Assembly (NCBI GenBank): GCA_963773085.1
Contig: CAVYZS010000010.1
Coordinates: forward strand, 248,001 to 312,000
Origin: JAENVT01 sp963773085
Lineage (GTDB): Bacteria; Actinomycetota; Acidimicrobiia; Acidimicrobiales; Ilumatobacteraceae
Direction: 5' to 3'
Length of the DNA: 64,000 bases
A program made the position numbers and the translations under genes. The notes under the pieces were generated by a model, which saw only the letters and a list, made by a program, of their open reading frames with translations, ran no database searches and had not been told where the DNA came from. Shown here in pieces: positions 1-9,300 of the stretch. Each line of letters opens with the position of its first letter. Position 1 is the first letter of the stretch.

Positions 1-160
1 TGTGCGCGTCGGCCGACACCAAGGTGCGAATCGCCACGGTGGTACCGAATACCGCGGCTGCGCCAGCCAGCAGGGCGACGAGACGGAAGATACGTCGCCC
101 TGCTGACGCGCCCGCGGACTGGGCGGCCTCGCGATCCATGGTTGCAGTCGTCACGGTCAT
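1..160 (-). CDS. Partial gene, N-terminus of a membrane-anchored or secreted protein
   Basis: Only the first 53 codons lie in the window. The ATG (160-158) overlaps the TGA of the upstream gene as ATGA, so translation is probably coupled to the multicopper-oxidase operon. The peptide has a basic stretch (GRRIFR) followed by about 20 hydrophobic residues rich in Ala, Leu and Val, typical of an uncleaved signal anchor or signal peptide. No conserved domain is visible in this fragment. In such operons an electron-transfer or copper-handling protein would be plausible, but that is inference and I assign no function. Confidence 0.6.
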   Translation of the reverse strand, partial: MTVTTATMDREAAQSAGASAGRRIFRLVALLAGAAAVFGTTVAIRTLVSADAH

Positions 161-3100
161 GGCGTCGGGGGCCCAACGGGTACTTCGACGGGAACACTCG
201 GATTGCCGGCGCCGTCAACAACCCACACCCAGACCGAGGAGGCCGCTTCGATCGGCAAGGGCGGCTGCGGGACGATGTGCCAGTTGAACGTGATGCTCAC
301 CGTGCCGTCGCCGTTGTCCGTGACCGTCGCGGCGTTGATCGGCGCAATCTGGGCTGTCTGGTAGAAGATGCCGGCGCCCGCCGCGCCGACCTGGCCGGTC
401 ACCGCACTGACGTGGTAGCGGATCTCACCGATGCCGCTTGTCACGGGGTTGACTGCAGTCGTCCCGCCTGCGGGACAGATTCCGACGGCCGTCACACCGT
501 TCGGATCACAGGTTGCGTTGATGGTGATGTCGCCGGAGGCGAGCGCCTGGCCGGTCTCGTCAGGGAGGAACCCGTGGTTTCCGGCGTCGACGACCGTGCC
601 GACGATCACTGGGTTGGTCTTGTCGAGCTGCAGGATGAACGGAGTGCTCGGGTCGATTGCACCCCAGTTCCCGGCGGCATCCTTGGCATGGATGTACACC
701 TTCACGTCGCCCTGCGGGCGAGCCTGTAGTTCGGAGACCGGCACCTCGAGGTATGCCGTGCGGGTGTTGACAGTCAGGTCGTCGAGCCACTGCCCGGCCA
801 GTGGTCGCATCTGCGACCCGGTGCCGTCGGCCTCGACCTGATCGAGGAACAGTTCAGCATCGGCGATCGGCGATCCTCCGTCCGCAAGCGCTGATCGGTG
901 ATGTCGACCTGGATCCGGACCGATTCGAGGAAGTTCAAGTTGCCGGGGTAGTTGCCGATGCCGGCCGGGTTCGGTGTTGCGGTGAAGTTGTCCACCGTTG
1001 GACCGTCGCGGTCGATCGTGACGTCGACGGTCGAGTTCGAGCTGCCCCATGCCGACCAGCGGGCTACGCCAAGGTCGTCGTCGGGATCTCGTGAGCCCGG
1101 ACGTAGATCGTGTGCACGGCACTGGGCAGCGGGAACGAGGCGACCGGAATGTGCACGCTGAGCGCAGACGTGTGTGATGGCACCACCGGATCGGCGGTAT
1201 CGACCGGGATGGGCGAGGGACATGTGTCACCGGCTCGAGGGCCGGATCGGTGAGGCAGGCCTCGGCCGCGTCGATGTCGAAGTCGAGCAGCGACGGCTGG
1301 GCCGAACCGGTCAGCACGATGTCGGTGCTGGTCGGGTCGGTGTCGACCTTGTTGAGCGTCAGGTTGGCGAACTGCGGGTCGGTGCTCAGTGCGAACACGG
1401 TCGGGCCCTGCAGAGCCAGTGTGAACGCACCGCCCGACGCGCTGCCACCCAACGGCTGTATCCACAAGACGTGCTCGCCAGTGACCCATTGCGTACCGCA
1501 GGCCGCCAACGTTGTGAACGACAGCACCACAGTGCCGCTGGTCGCAGGCACGCCTCCGGTGCAGGTGCCACCGAGGTCGTCGAGGAACCAACTGGCCGAC
1601 GCCGGCGAACCCGTGATCGTGTACGTCACCGAGACGTCCGAGGTTCCGTCATTGGTCGGCGGGGTCAAGCTGGTGACGTTGGCAGCCGGTGGGCTTGCCG
1701 CCGGGGCGGAAGCGACCGTCGCGCGGAAGGAGTACGTGCGGGCCTGCGGGTAGATGGGATAGGTGGGACTGTCGAGCGTGATCGTGTCGCCGTTTGCGGG
1801 TGCCGCGAGCGTTGGATAGATGAGCGAGTCAGTGCCGAGCGCAGTGATGTCGACGGGGACGCCGCTGCCGAAGTAGGCAATGTGATCCCCGGCCTGCACG
1901 GCGACACCCGCCGGGACGCTGAAGATCTCGGAGACACCGGCGACTGCCGGTGCCGGGACCGTCTGCACCGCGCTCTCGTAGACGACGTCATACTCGTTGA
2001 GGGTCCCGGTCGGGCGCAACACATATGCACGGAACTTCTCACCGGCAGACGGGTTGGGGCTGCCCGCAGCTGTGGCCTGGTTCCATGTCTCGAAGCTCTG
2101 CAACGTGCCGGCCGGCAACGCATCGTCGAGGACGACCAGCACCGCATCGAGCCCGCCGATCTGCTCTGGGGGGAAGTCCGTGGCGTACGCCCGATCGATC
2201 AATGGGTTACCGACCAGAATTGGTCCTGCGACAACATCGATGAACGTGAGCATGCCGCCGATGCCCGCTTCGCTGCTGTTGTTCAGGTGGCGATCGAGGT
2301 CGAGCAGGGCGAACTGGGACCCGACGGGTGCCGACGGGTCGACGAGGGTTGTCAGATCGGCAACCTCGCCCGGGGTGAGCAACTTCGACTCCAGGTCGAC
2401 GATGTTGGATTCGGCGAGCTTGTGGCTGTCATCGGCGAGAAGCTTCAGTCGGCTGTTGACCAGCCCGAGTGCTCGGTCACGGATGCCGAGGTTGGCGGCC
2501 CGGAGCAACACTGTGTCGCCGGCCATTGCGGCGATGTCGTCGGTCTCCGGGTGAGCCTTGCCGTTGATGAAGAAGTAGTGCGGGTTGTAATCCTCGACGT
2601 CGCTCGTCAGCGGCGCATTGTTGAACGCCGGGTCGATCTCGTTCATCACGACCAACGCCTCGTCCTTGAACGGTCCGAGGCCAGCGGCGTATGCAGTCGG
2701 CAAAGCGGCGGCGTAGGTGCTCGGCCGGACGATGATGATCGCTGCCAGGCCCATGGCCAGTTGGCGAGGCTGCTCGACGGTTGAGCCGGCCTGGTACACG
2801 TACGTGCCGGCTGCGAGTGGCCCGAACGTCTGCGGTGTCGGGGCCGCGGCACAAGTGGGATCGTCGGCAGCCACCGTCAGCGGCGGCGGCCCTGCGGCGG
2901 CCGGGACCTCCACGAAGAGATCCCCCGCACCTGCCGGCAGGCAGTTGTGCACGTCGAGGGTCAGTGTGTTCGTGTCGTTGATGATGATCGTGTTGAGCGG
3001 ATCGCCACCGAGTAGTCCGGCACCGGCGCTGTCAGTCGTGAAACCCCAGATCGGGATCCCCGAGACCGTCCCGGCACTGACGGACCCGGTTTTGGCGTAC

Positions 3101-3321
3101 AGGCCACAGGCGACGTTCATGCCAGCCGAGACACACGTAGCAGGTGCCGGGCCGGCGGGGAGGAACGACGGCGTGGTCGTGGTCGGAACCGCAGCACCCA
3201 GCGCGCGCATATGAGGGGTGGTGGCAGTGGCCCCATTGGGCAGCGCGGTCGCACCGAGTCCGACGATCGCCGTGACGGCGACGACGGCCAGAAGATGGCG
3301 GCGGTGTCGGCTCTGTTGCAT
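157..3321 (-). CDS. Secreted cupredoxin/multicopper-oxidase-like protein with Ig-like tail, copper ligands absent
   Basis: The ATG at 3321 has a GGAGG box 7-8 nt upstream and gives a clean Sec signal peptide (RRHLLAVVAVTAIVGLGATA). An in-frame ATG at 3378 is less likely. The first ~370 residues follow the cupredoxin layout of its two neighbours: an AGTYVYQAGS strand where oxidases have GTYxYHCH, then NPHYFFINGKAHPETDD, the usual xxxINGxxxP strand. The His-X-His and His-Cys-His ligands are missing, so it probably binds no copper and may be structural. The rest is Ig/fibronectin-like beta repeats ending in VWVWVVDGAGNPSVPVE. Three frame breaks near 1220, 1075 and 895 shift the middle of the C-terminal half; removing one base at each restores the reading. 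It is the third oxidase-like gene of the operon. Confidence 0.7.
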   Translation of the reverse strand: MQQSRHRRHLLAVVAVTAIVGLGATALPNGATATTPHMRALGAAVPTTTTPSFLPAGPAPATCVSAGMNVACGLYAKTGSVSAGTVSGIPIWGFTTDSAGAGLLGGDPLNTIIINDTNTLTLDVHNCLPAGAGDLFVEVPAAAGPPPLTVAADDPTCAAAPTPQTFGPLAAGTYVYQAGSTVEQPRQLAMGLAAIIIVRPSTYAAALPTAYAAGLGPFKDEALVVMNEIDPAFNNAPLTSDVEDYNPHYFFINGKAHPETDDIAAMAGDTVLLRAANLGIRDRALGLVNSRLKLLADDSHKLAESNIVDLESKLLTPGEVADLTTLVDPSAPVGSQFALLDLDRHLNNSSEAGIGGMLTFIDVVAGPILVGNPLIDRAYATDFPPEQIGGLDAVLVVLDDALPAGTLQSFETWNQATAAGSPNPSAGEKFRAYVLRPTGTLNEYDVVYESAVQTVPAPAVAGVSEIFSVPAGVAVQAGDHIAYFGSGVPVDITALGTDSLIYPTLAAPANGDTITLDSPTYPIYPQARTYSFRATVASAPAASPPAANVTSLTPPTNDGTSDVSVTYTITGSPASASWFLDDLGGTCTGGVPATSGTVVLSFTTLAACGTQWVTGEHVLWIQPLGGSASGGAFTLALQGPTVFALSTDPQFANLTLNKVDTDPTSTDIVLTGSAQPSLLDFDIDAAEACLTDPALEPVTHVPRPSRSIPPIRWCHHTRLRSACTFRSPRSRCPVPCTRSTSGLTRSRRRPWRSPLVGMGQLELDRRRHDRPRRSNGGQLHRNTEPGRHRQLPRQLELPRIGPDPGRHHRSALADGGSPIADAELFLDQVEADGTGSQMRPLAGQWLDDLTVNTRTAYLEVPVSELQARPQGDVKVYIHAKDAAGNWGAIDPSTPFILQLDKTNPVIVGTVVDAGNHGFLPDETGQALASGDITINATCDPNGVTAVGICPAGGTTAVNPVTSGIGEIRYHVSAVTGQVGAAGAGIFYQTAQIAPINAATVTDNGDGTVSITFNWHIVPQPPLPIEAASSVWVWVVDGAGNPSVPVEVPVGPPTP

Positions 3322-3381
3322 CGTGGCGCCTCCGTGTTGGTTGGCGATCAGAGATCGGTGGATGTCGCGCGTTCCCATGGC

Positions 3382-4799
3382 CTACTGCTCTCCTGCCGGG
3401 TGGCAACCGTTGTCGGTGCCGGGTGGATCGATTCGGGTGAAGGTGAGCATCCCCGAGCCCGACGCCGAATACGTCGCCACCTGGTACAGGGCGTGGCTGT
3501 GGGCCATGTGGTAGTACTCACCACACTCGTTGAGCTGAACCTCGTTCGCCTTCGGCGCGCCCTTCTGACCGAGGTACGGGCTGCCGCTCCAGTAGGCGCC
3601 GTTCTCACGGCCGAGCAGCGGCGGGAGGGGAACTCCGATGTCGCTGCCGGTGCCGGAGAAGCCCTGGGCGTCGACCCAGGTCACCAGCACGTCGGACGTC
3701 TGGCCGGGCACCATCACCCGGCTGAACTCGTCTCGGGTGAGGTCGAGGGAACCGTCGGTCGAACGCAGCGGACGTGCGTCGATGCCGATCAGCTTGTCGT
3801 GGTTGCCGTGCGGGTGGAACGGATACGTCCGTGACCCGGCGTTCACCATGCGCACCACCGCAGGATCAGGGTTCGAGGCGTCGCGGGGCTGGATGTGCAC
3901 GAGTGCGCTGTACGGCTGCGAAGGCAACGACTGCGAGTTGTTGGCGCCGATCGTGTCGGGGAAGACGCGACCGTTGATCATCCAGTAGCGCGCCCGGTAG
4001 CTGTTCCAATCGACGACATACCCGGCCTGTGCGCCCGGCTCATCACCGAGGAACTCGACCTTCTGGTGCAGGTCGGGATCGAGCTCGGAGAACAGGTTGA
4101 GGAACTCCTTGCCCACCTTGTAGTGCGTGTCGAGGTCGGGGCTGCCGCCCGGGAGGTTGTAGGTGTGCGGGTTTGCGGGGTCGAAGCCCTGCGGGCGAAC
4201 GATCAGCGCGCCGACCAGGCCCATCTGACCCTGGAGCTGGGAGTTTGTGCCGCTCTCGTAGAGGTAGGTGCCGGCATGGGTGGCGGTGAACGAATAGGTC
4301 ACCGAGTCGCCGGGAGCTCGCCTGCTTGGTGAGGCTGTCGGTTCCCGCCTCGGGGAACTGCGAGGGCCCCGTCGGCCAGTACGCCCGTCATCCCCGGGAA
4401 CATGATCGACGTCGGCACGTTCAACGTGTTCTTCAGGGTGATCGTTACGGCGTCACCCTCTGTTACGCACAGCGTCGCACCGGGGAACTGGAATGGGTCG
4501 TTGCCCGCCGAGTAGCTCCACATGTAGACGCTGTTGTTGTCGGGGGTCAGGATGTATCCGGCCTTGGCCGTCAGCACGACGCTCGGGTTCAGGGTTCCAT
4601 CGATGCGAGCGTTCTCGCAAATCAGGCCCTCGGGCCCTCCGTTCACTGCGGCATGGCTGGGGGTTGATCCGCTGAGCGGCAGCAACATTGCGGCGAAGGC
4701 AGCGCTGCCTAGCACCGCGAGCCACCGGGTCTTTGGCCGGCGATGCATCCGGCGAGTGGTCGGGCTGCTCACGTGTTCGGTCCTCTCGAAGTGTTCCAT
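3382..4799 (-). CDS. Secreted multicopper-oxidase-like protein retaining only the C-terminal histidine motifs
   Basis: Start ATG 4799 follows GAGAGG and lies 13 nt after the stop of the preceding oxidase. The N-terminus is a Sec signal peptide ending near SHAA. The first cupredoxin domain has VPTSIMFPGM where oxidases carry the HWHG ligands, and GTYLYESG where they carry the next His pair, so that copper half-site is gone. The last domain keeps YPFHPHGNH (about residue 328) and YHMAHSHALYQ (about residue 431), which resemble the HxHG and HSHxxxQ ligands of the trinuclear centre. No Cys-His type 1 motif is present. Two frame breaks near 4365 and 4325 are each fixed by removing one base. Alone it could not form a complete oxidase; with the protein encoded just upstream it might. 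Confidence 0.75.
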
Positions 4800-4812
4800 G
4801 GGTCCGCCTCTC

Positions 4813-6372
4813 TCACACGAACAACTGGTTTGGATGGGCCTGGGGGTCGAGCGCGCCCGCTGGATAGATGTGCACCTCGGTGCGCATCGCCCCGAAGCCG
4901 TCGAGCGGGTCGGGGGCGGCATCTGCCTTCTTCGTCCGGAACAGGATCTCCCGGTCGTAGAAGGGGTAGACGTCGGGGTTGTTGGTGCCACCAGACGCCG
5001 GCGCCGTGAAGATCAGATCGCGGCTCTCGCCGGGTCCGAGGTCGATCCGGTACGTCTTCGTCGTGATGTCGTCACGTGGATCGCCGGTCGGGAAGTAGTC
5101 GGGGCGGTCTTGACCCAGGAACTTGGCATCGCGCCCGACCATCGTCATCTCCAGGCCCGGCAGGACCAGGCTGTGCTCGTCGAAACCGAGGTTGGAGATG
5201 CGCAGCAACACCTTCTCACCGGCGTTGGCCTGGATGAGCGAGGAGTTCGGCTGATAGGCGAGGCGCGCCGCGACTGCGGCCGATAGCTGCGAGGCGCGCC
5301 ACGAGCCGTTTTGATGATTGGCGTCGATGAACAAGTCGCGGTCGAAGAACGAGCCGTTCGGCTGGATCGTGTCGGGCCACGACCGCCCGTTCATCAAGCC
5401 GAAGGTCGAGCGGTACTCGCTCCAGTCACTCTCTTGGATGTGGCCGTCGTTCCAGTGGTTCTCGACGTTGGCCTCGGTCAGCAGGATGGCGTACTCCCGG
5501 TCGTATTGGGTCGAGGCGTCGTAGTAGGCGTACTTCTGACCCGAGATCAGGGGGTTGGGGCCTGTTGCCTCGGACCACTTGGTGGCGGTCCCGGCCGAGT
5601 TGAGGGCGGTCTCGCTCGGCCGCACGAAGACCATTCCAGTGAGGCCCATGTGTACGTGCTCGACGTCTTCCACGTGGCAGTGGTACATGTACGTGCCGAC
5701 ATCGACCGGCATGTAGCGGTAGATCAGTTCCGACCCCGACGGCACCGACAGCGATGCATCGGGCACTCCGTCGAAGTAGGGGATCTGGTTGGCGAAGCCA
5801 TGCCAGTGGACCGTGTGCGGGTCGAACAGGTCGGGGCGTACCCCGAGCCCCAAGTTCTCCAACTTGAGCCGGATGTCGTCGCCGTCGTCGCAGTACAGCA
5901 ACGGTGCGCTGATCTGGGCCAGGGTCTTGAAGTCGATCGGCGCAGTGAGCGACGACGGATCCCAGGGAGCGCTGAGGTTCGAGGCGGTGAAGCCCTCGAT
6001 GTCAGTCACGTCGTCGAAGCCGAAGATGTACAGGTTCTGGCCGTCGGGTGCGAGCAGATCGGGGTAGTACACGCCAACTGGGGCGACGATGCTCGGGTCG
6101 GGCATCGCCGCGTAGCCGTCGGTGGCCACGAAGTGCCATTCCCTGACCCTTCCGGTGAACGTGGCGGCCAGGCGGACCGGCCGACGGGGTGTGCTCGAGC
6201 GGCTGAGCTGTCCGAAGCCGGCGGCGCCCGCGGCACCGAGTGCCACGCCGCCGGCTGCGAGCTTGATGAAGGACCGTCGGTCGAGGCGGCTCCTCGTTGT
6301 GTTGTCCACGTCTGGCCTCCTGTTGCCGTTCTCGTCCATCGCCTCGGTGTGTTCGTCTCGTCGCATGCTCAC
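4813..6372 (-). CDS. Tat-exported multicopper-oxidase-like protein with type 1 and half trinuclear ligands in domain 1
   Basis: An intact frame. The likely start is GTG 6372, which overlaps the previous stop as GTGA and has a GGGAGGG box 8-9 nt upstream; ATG 6366 and 6339 are alternatives. A twin-arginine signal (DRRSFIKLAAGG) shows export of a folded, cofactor-loaded protein. Domain 1 carries HTVHWHG (about residue 187) and GTYMYHCHVEDVEHVHMG (about residue 230), which is the HxHG plus His-Cys-His...His...Met pattern of a type 1 copper site joined to half a trinuclear centre. The C-terminal cupredoxin domain reads GFDEHSLVLPG where HPxHxHG would be expected, so the second half-site is missing. 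The substrate is unknown. About 520 residues, similar to small multicopper oxidases. Confidence 0.85.
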   Translation of the reverse strand: MSMRRDEHTEAMDENGNRRPDVDNTTRSRLDRRSFIKLAAGGVALGAAGAAGFGQLSRSSTPRRPVRLAATFTGRVREWHFVATDGYAAMPDPSIVAPVGVYYPDLLAPDGQNLYIFGFDDVTDIEGFTASNLSAPWDPSSLTAPIDFKTLAQISAPLLYCDDGDDIRLKLENLGLGVRPDLFDPHTVHWHGFANQIPYFDGVPDASLSVPSGSELIYRYMPVDVGTYMYHCHVEDVEHVHMGLTGMVFVRPSETALNSAGTATKWSEATGPNPLISGQKYAYYDASTQYDREYAILLTEANVENHWNDGHIQESDWSEYRSTFGLMNGRSWPDTIQPNGSFFDRDLFIDANHQNGSWRASQLSAAVAARLAYQPNSSLIQANAGEKVLLRISNLGFDEHSLVLPGLEMTMVGRDAKFLGQDRPDYFPTGDPRDDITTKTYRIDLGPGESRDLIFTAPASGGTNNPDVYPFYDREILFRTKKADAAPDPLDGFGAMRTEVHIYPAGALDPQAHPNQLFV

Positions 6373-9300
6373 GGGACCGTCCCTCCCTTGAAGTCGTCGA
6401 CTCTGGATCGTTCGGCAGCGCATTCCGATGCGGCCAGCCACTGGTGAAGGCCGAAGTCAGACCACCAACCGAGCCGAGATAGGTCGTCCCGCCGTTGATC
6501 TTCCAGATGTCGACCGTGCCGGTCGTCGGGTCGATGACCGCGCCCAGTGTGTTGCCAGTGGCGAAGCTGCCGGTCGGGATCGCCACGGCGCCGAGGTCGT
6601 TCGACGGTGATCGGATTCGTGGTCGTCGACACGAGGACCCTGTTGCCGGTGAAGTTCAGCGTGTCGTTCTGGCTGTTGTTCGCCGTGTTCGGGATCGACC
6701 GTTCCGGCCGGAACGGCGACAGACGCCGTGTTGATGATGCGTCGCTACCGTGGCCGCAACCGCTACCGTCGCGTATTGCACCCGCACACCGCTCGGGTAG
6801 ACGTTCCCCGACAGCGTTCCGGTGACGGCCAGGTACAGATTCGAGCCGGTCACCGGCGTGTTGATGAACGTGTAACCCGCACCCTGCTTCGGGAGGTACG
6901 TCGGTCCAGTCGGCACAGTGCCGTTCCAGTAGGCCGGACCCACGGCGCACAACAATGCCCGAAAGGATCACGTTCGTGCAGAACGCCTGGTTCGTGTTCA
7001 CGCGAAGCGCAGCGACTCCCGAGTTGTTCGGCTGCGTCCAGTTCGCCCCGAGGTTGTTGGCGTTCGCTCGGATGAAGGTGTCGAGCGTCGTCATGCTCGG
7101 CAGCGCCTTCGTCGCCGGCGACGCAATCGTGGTGGCCGTGTACGTCGCCGTGCCTCCGTTGAGCAACGATCACTGTGCCGCCTCTGCTGTTGCCTGAACC
7201 AGTGGCCGTGCACGACGACCCGGCTGTCGCCGTGCAGCTCCAAGCCGTCGACGTTCAGCCGTGACGGGAAGTTGTCGGTGACGGTGAGCGCCCGTGACGG
7301 CATCAGGCCCGTTGTTGTGGACCGTGACGGTGTAGCTGACGGCGGCACCGAAGGCGACCGAGCCCGACGGGCTGTGCGTCTTGGTGATCGTCAGATCGGC
7401 AGTCGGCAGCTTCACCTCGTCGGCGCCCGAGTCGGGCGGGGCCGGCCGTGCGTCGTTGTCGATGTCCGTTGCGGGTGCAGTCACCAAGCCGAACGGAGCG
7501 ATGTTCGTGCTCGCTGCTCCAAGGTTGATGGCCGGGGACGTCGGGTCCAGGTGGTAGTCGCCGATGGCGTTGGCGGGCAGGCTGACACCCACGATCGCCG
7601 TCGGGCGGAACCGTGGGTTGACCCGCCATGGAGACACGCTGACCTTGATGTCGTACCATCCGGTGACGTGGGCGTTGCCGTCTTGAACTTCGGGAAGTTG
7701 GTGCCCGGAGCACCGTTCGCCACCAGGTTGGTCGGGCTGGCGTTGATCGGATGTGCCGACGTGTCGTCGTTGATGATCGAGTTGGTCGGGCTCAACAGAC
7801 CTGGACTGTCGACCACTCCCATGTCCCAGTGGTTGACGGTCTCGCCGGTGACCAGTCCGATGCCGTGAACGCCTGGGATCGTGCCGGTGCTCTGCCAGTT
7901 GCCCGCCCGGTTGTCGTCGAAGACGAGGTTGAACAGCAACGGGTTGCTGAATGGCGACGAGCCGGCCTGCGGCGGCATGCCGCTGCAGTCTCGGTACACC
8001 GAGAACGTCAGCCCTGGCGACGCAGTAGCTGGTGATGTGGCCGTGGCGGCCTCGCTGAGCCCCACACTGCGGCCGTTGGCGGCCACGGAGACGATCTGGG
8101 CGCCGGCGGGAATGTTCGGCGACACCAATGTTGCACCAAGGTCGGCGGCGACGAAGTTGCTCGACGCCGGAGCGCCCGCCTGCAACTGGTACGTCGCCGA
8201 GTTGTTCGTGGTCCGGCCCCGAGTACGGGTGAACGTCGGCAGATGCCAGGCTGCAAGCCATCAGATTGCTGCTGTTGTCTCCCGTCGAGATGCCTGCAGG
8301 AGCCGGCGCACCAAGGCTCGTCACGGCGGTGGCCGTGGTGAGGTTCTTGGCGATGGTGTCGTTGTAGATCCGAACGTTCGTGGCGTCGTCGAGGGCGATA
8401 CCACCACCCTCGTGGGTCGACACGTTGTTGGTGATCATGTTGTTGTAGACGTCAGCCGGCCAGTTGCCCGACTGCAGGAAGCGGATGCCGCCACCGTCGT
8501 CGCCGGCCAGGTTGGCGGCGATGTAGTTGTCGTGGATGCTCACCGCGCCGGAGCCGTTCGACAGCTTGTCGGGCAACGGGATCGCCGTCGCCGGGTCGAG
8601 ATGCGGTTCGCCGCCGATCATGATCCCGGCGCCTTCGTCGACCGACTCGTTGAGGTAGATCTTGTTGTGGTCGATCACGCCGTTCTTGGAGAGGCCGAAG
8701 TGGCTGATGGCGCCGCCGTACTCGGCGGAGAAGTTGCCGCAGAACTCGTTGTGGTCGACTCGGTACCGCTCGCTGCCGTTGAACAGGGCCAACGCCCCGC
8801 CGAGGCTCGTGCCGCCGTTGGCGGTGATCCGGTTGTAGGCGAGTCGCAGGTCAGTGTTCTGCTGGTCGTACGCCGGGAACGTCTCACCCGTGACGGGATC
8901 ACCCTCGGGGTTGCCGTCCTCGGTGTCGGTGCCGAGCTGTGGCGTGCCGATGCGGATGGCACCTGATGCACCGCTGTTGGCGATCACCGAGTTGTTGGTG
9001 ATCTGCAGGAAGCGGGCGTAGGCGTTGGCCATGATCGCGCCACCCTGGATGTCGAGCACGAAGTTCTCGTCGGGTGCGGTACCGGTCTCGCCGGGAGCGT
9101 TGGTCAGACGACCGCCGCCAACCTCGTTGCGGTTGCCGGGGAAGCCCTTCTGGTCGCCACCGGTGATGGTGAGACCGTCGATGGCAGCCTTGTAGGAAGT
9201 CTTGTAGTCACCGTTGTGGGCGAGGATGTAGAAGACCTCACCCTCCGTCGGTGCCTGCTGACCATCCCATCCGTAGCCGAACCACGAAGGAAGTGGCGAC

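Noticed and set aside
1174..2784. Long open frame opposite the cupredoxin gene (also similar long frames opposite other genes, for example 17484-19376 and 19422-20810)
   Set aside because: Composition is Arg/Val/Asp-rich and low in hydrophobic pattern, typical of antisense frames in high-GC DNA; the opposite strand carries recognisable domains.
157..3321. Calling the first oxidase-like gene an active multicopper oxidase
   Set aside because: None of the His-X-His or His-Cys-His ligands is present, so a catalytic copper centre is not supported.
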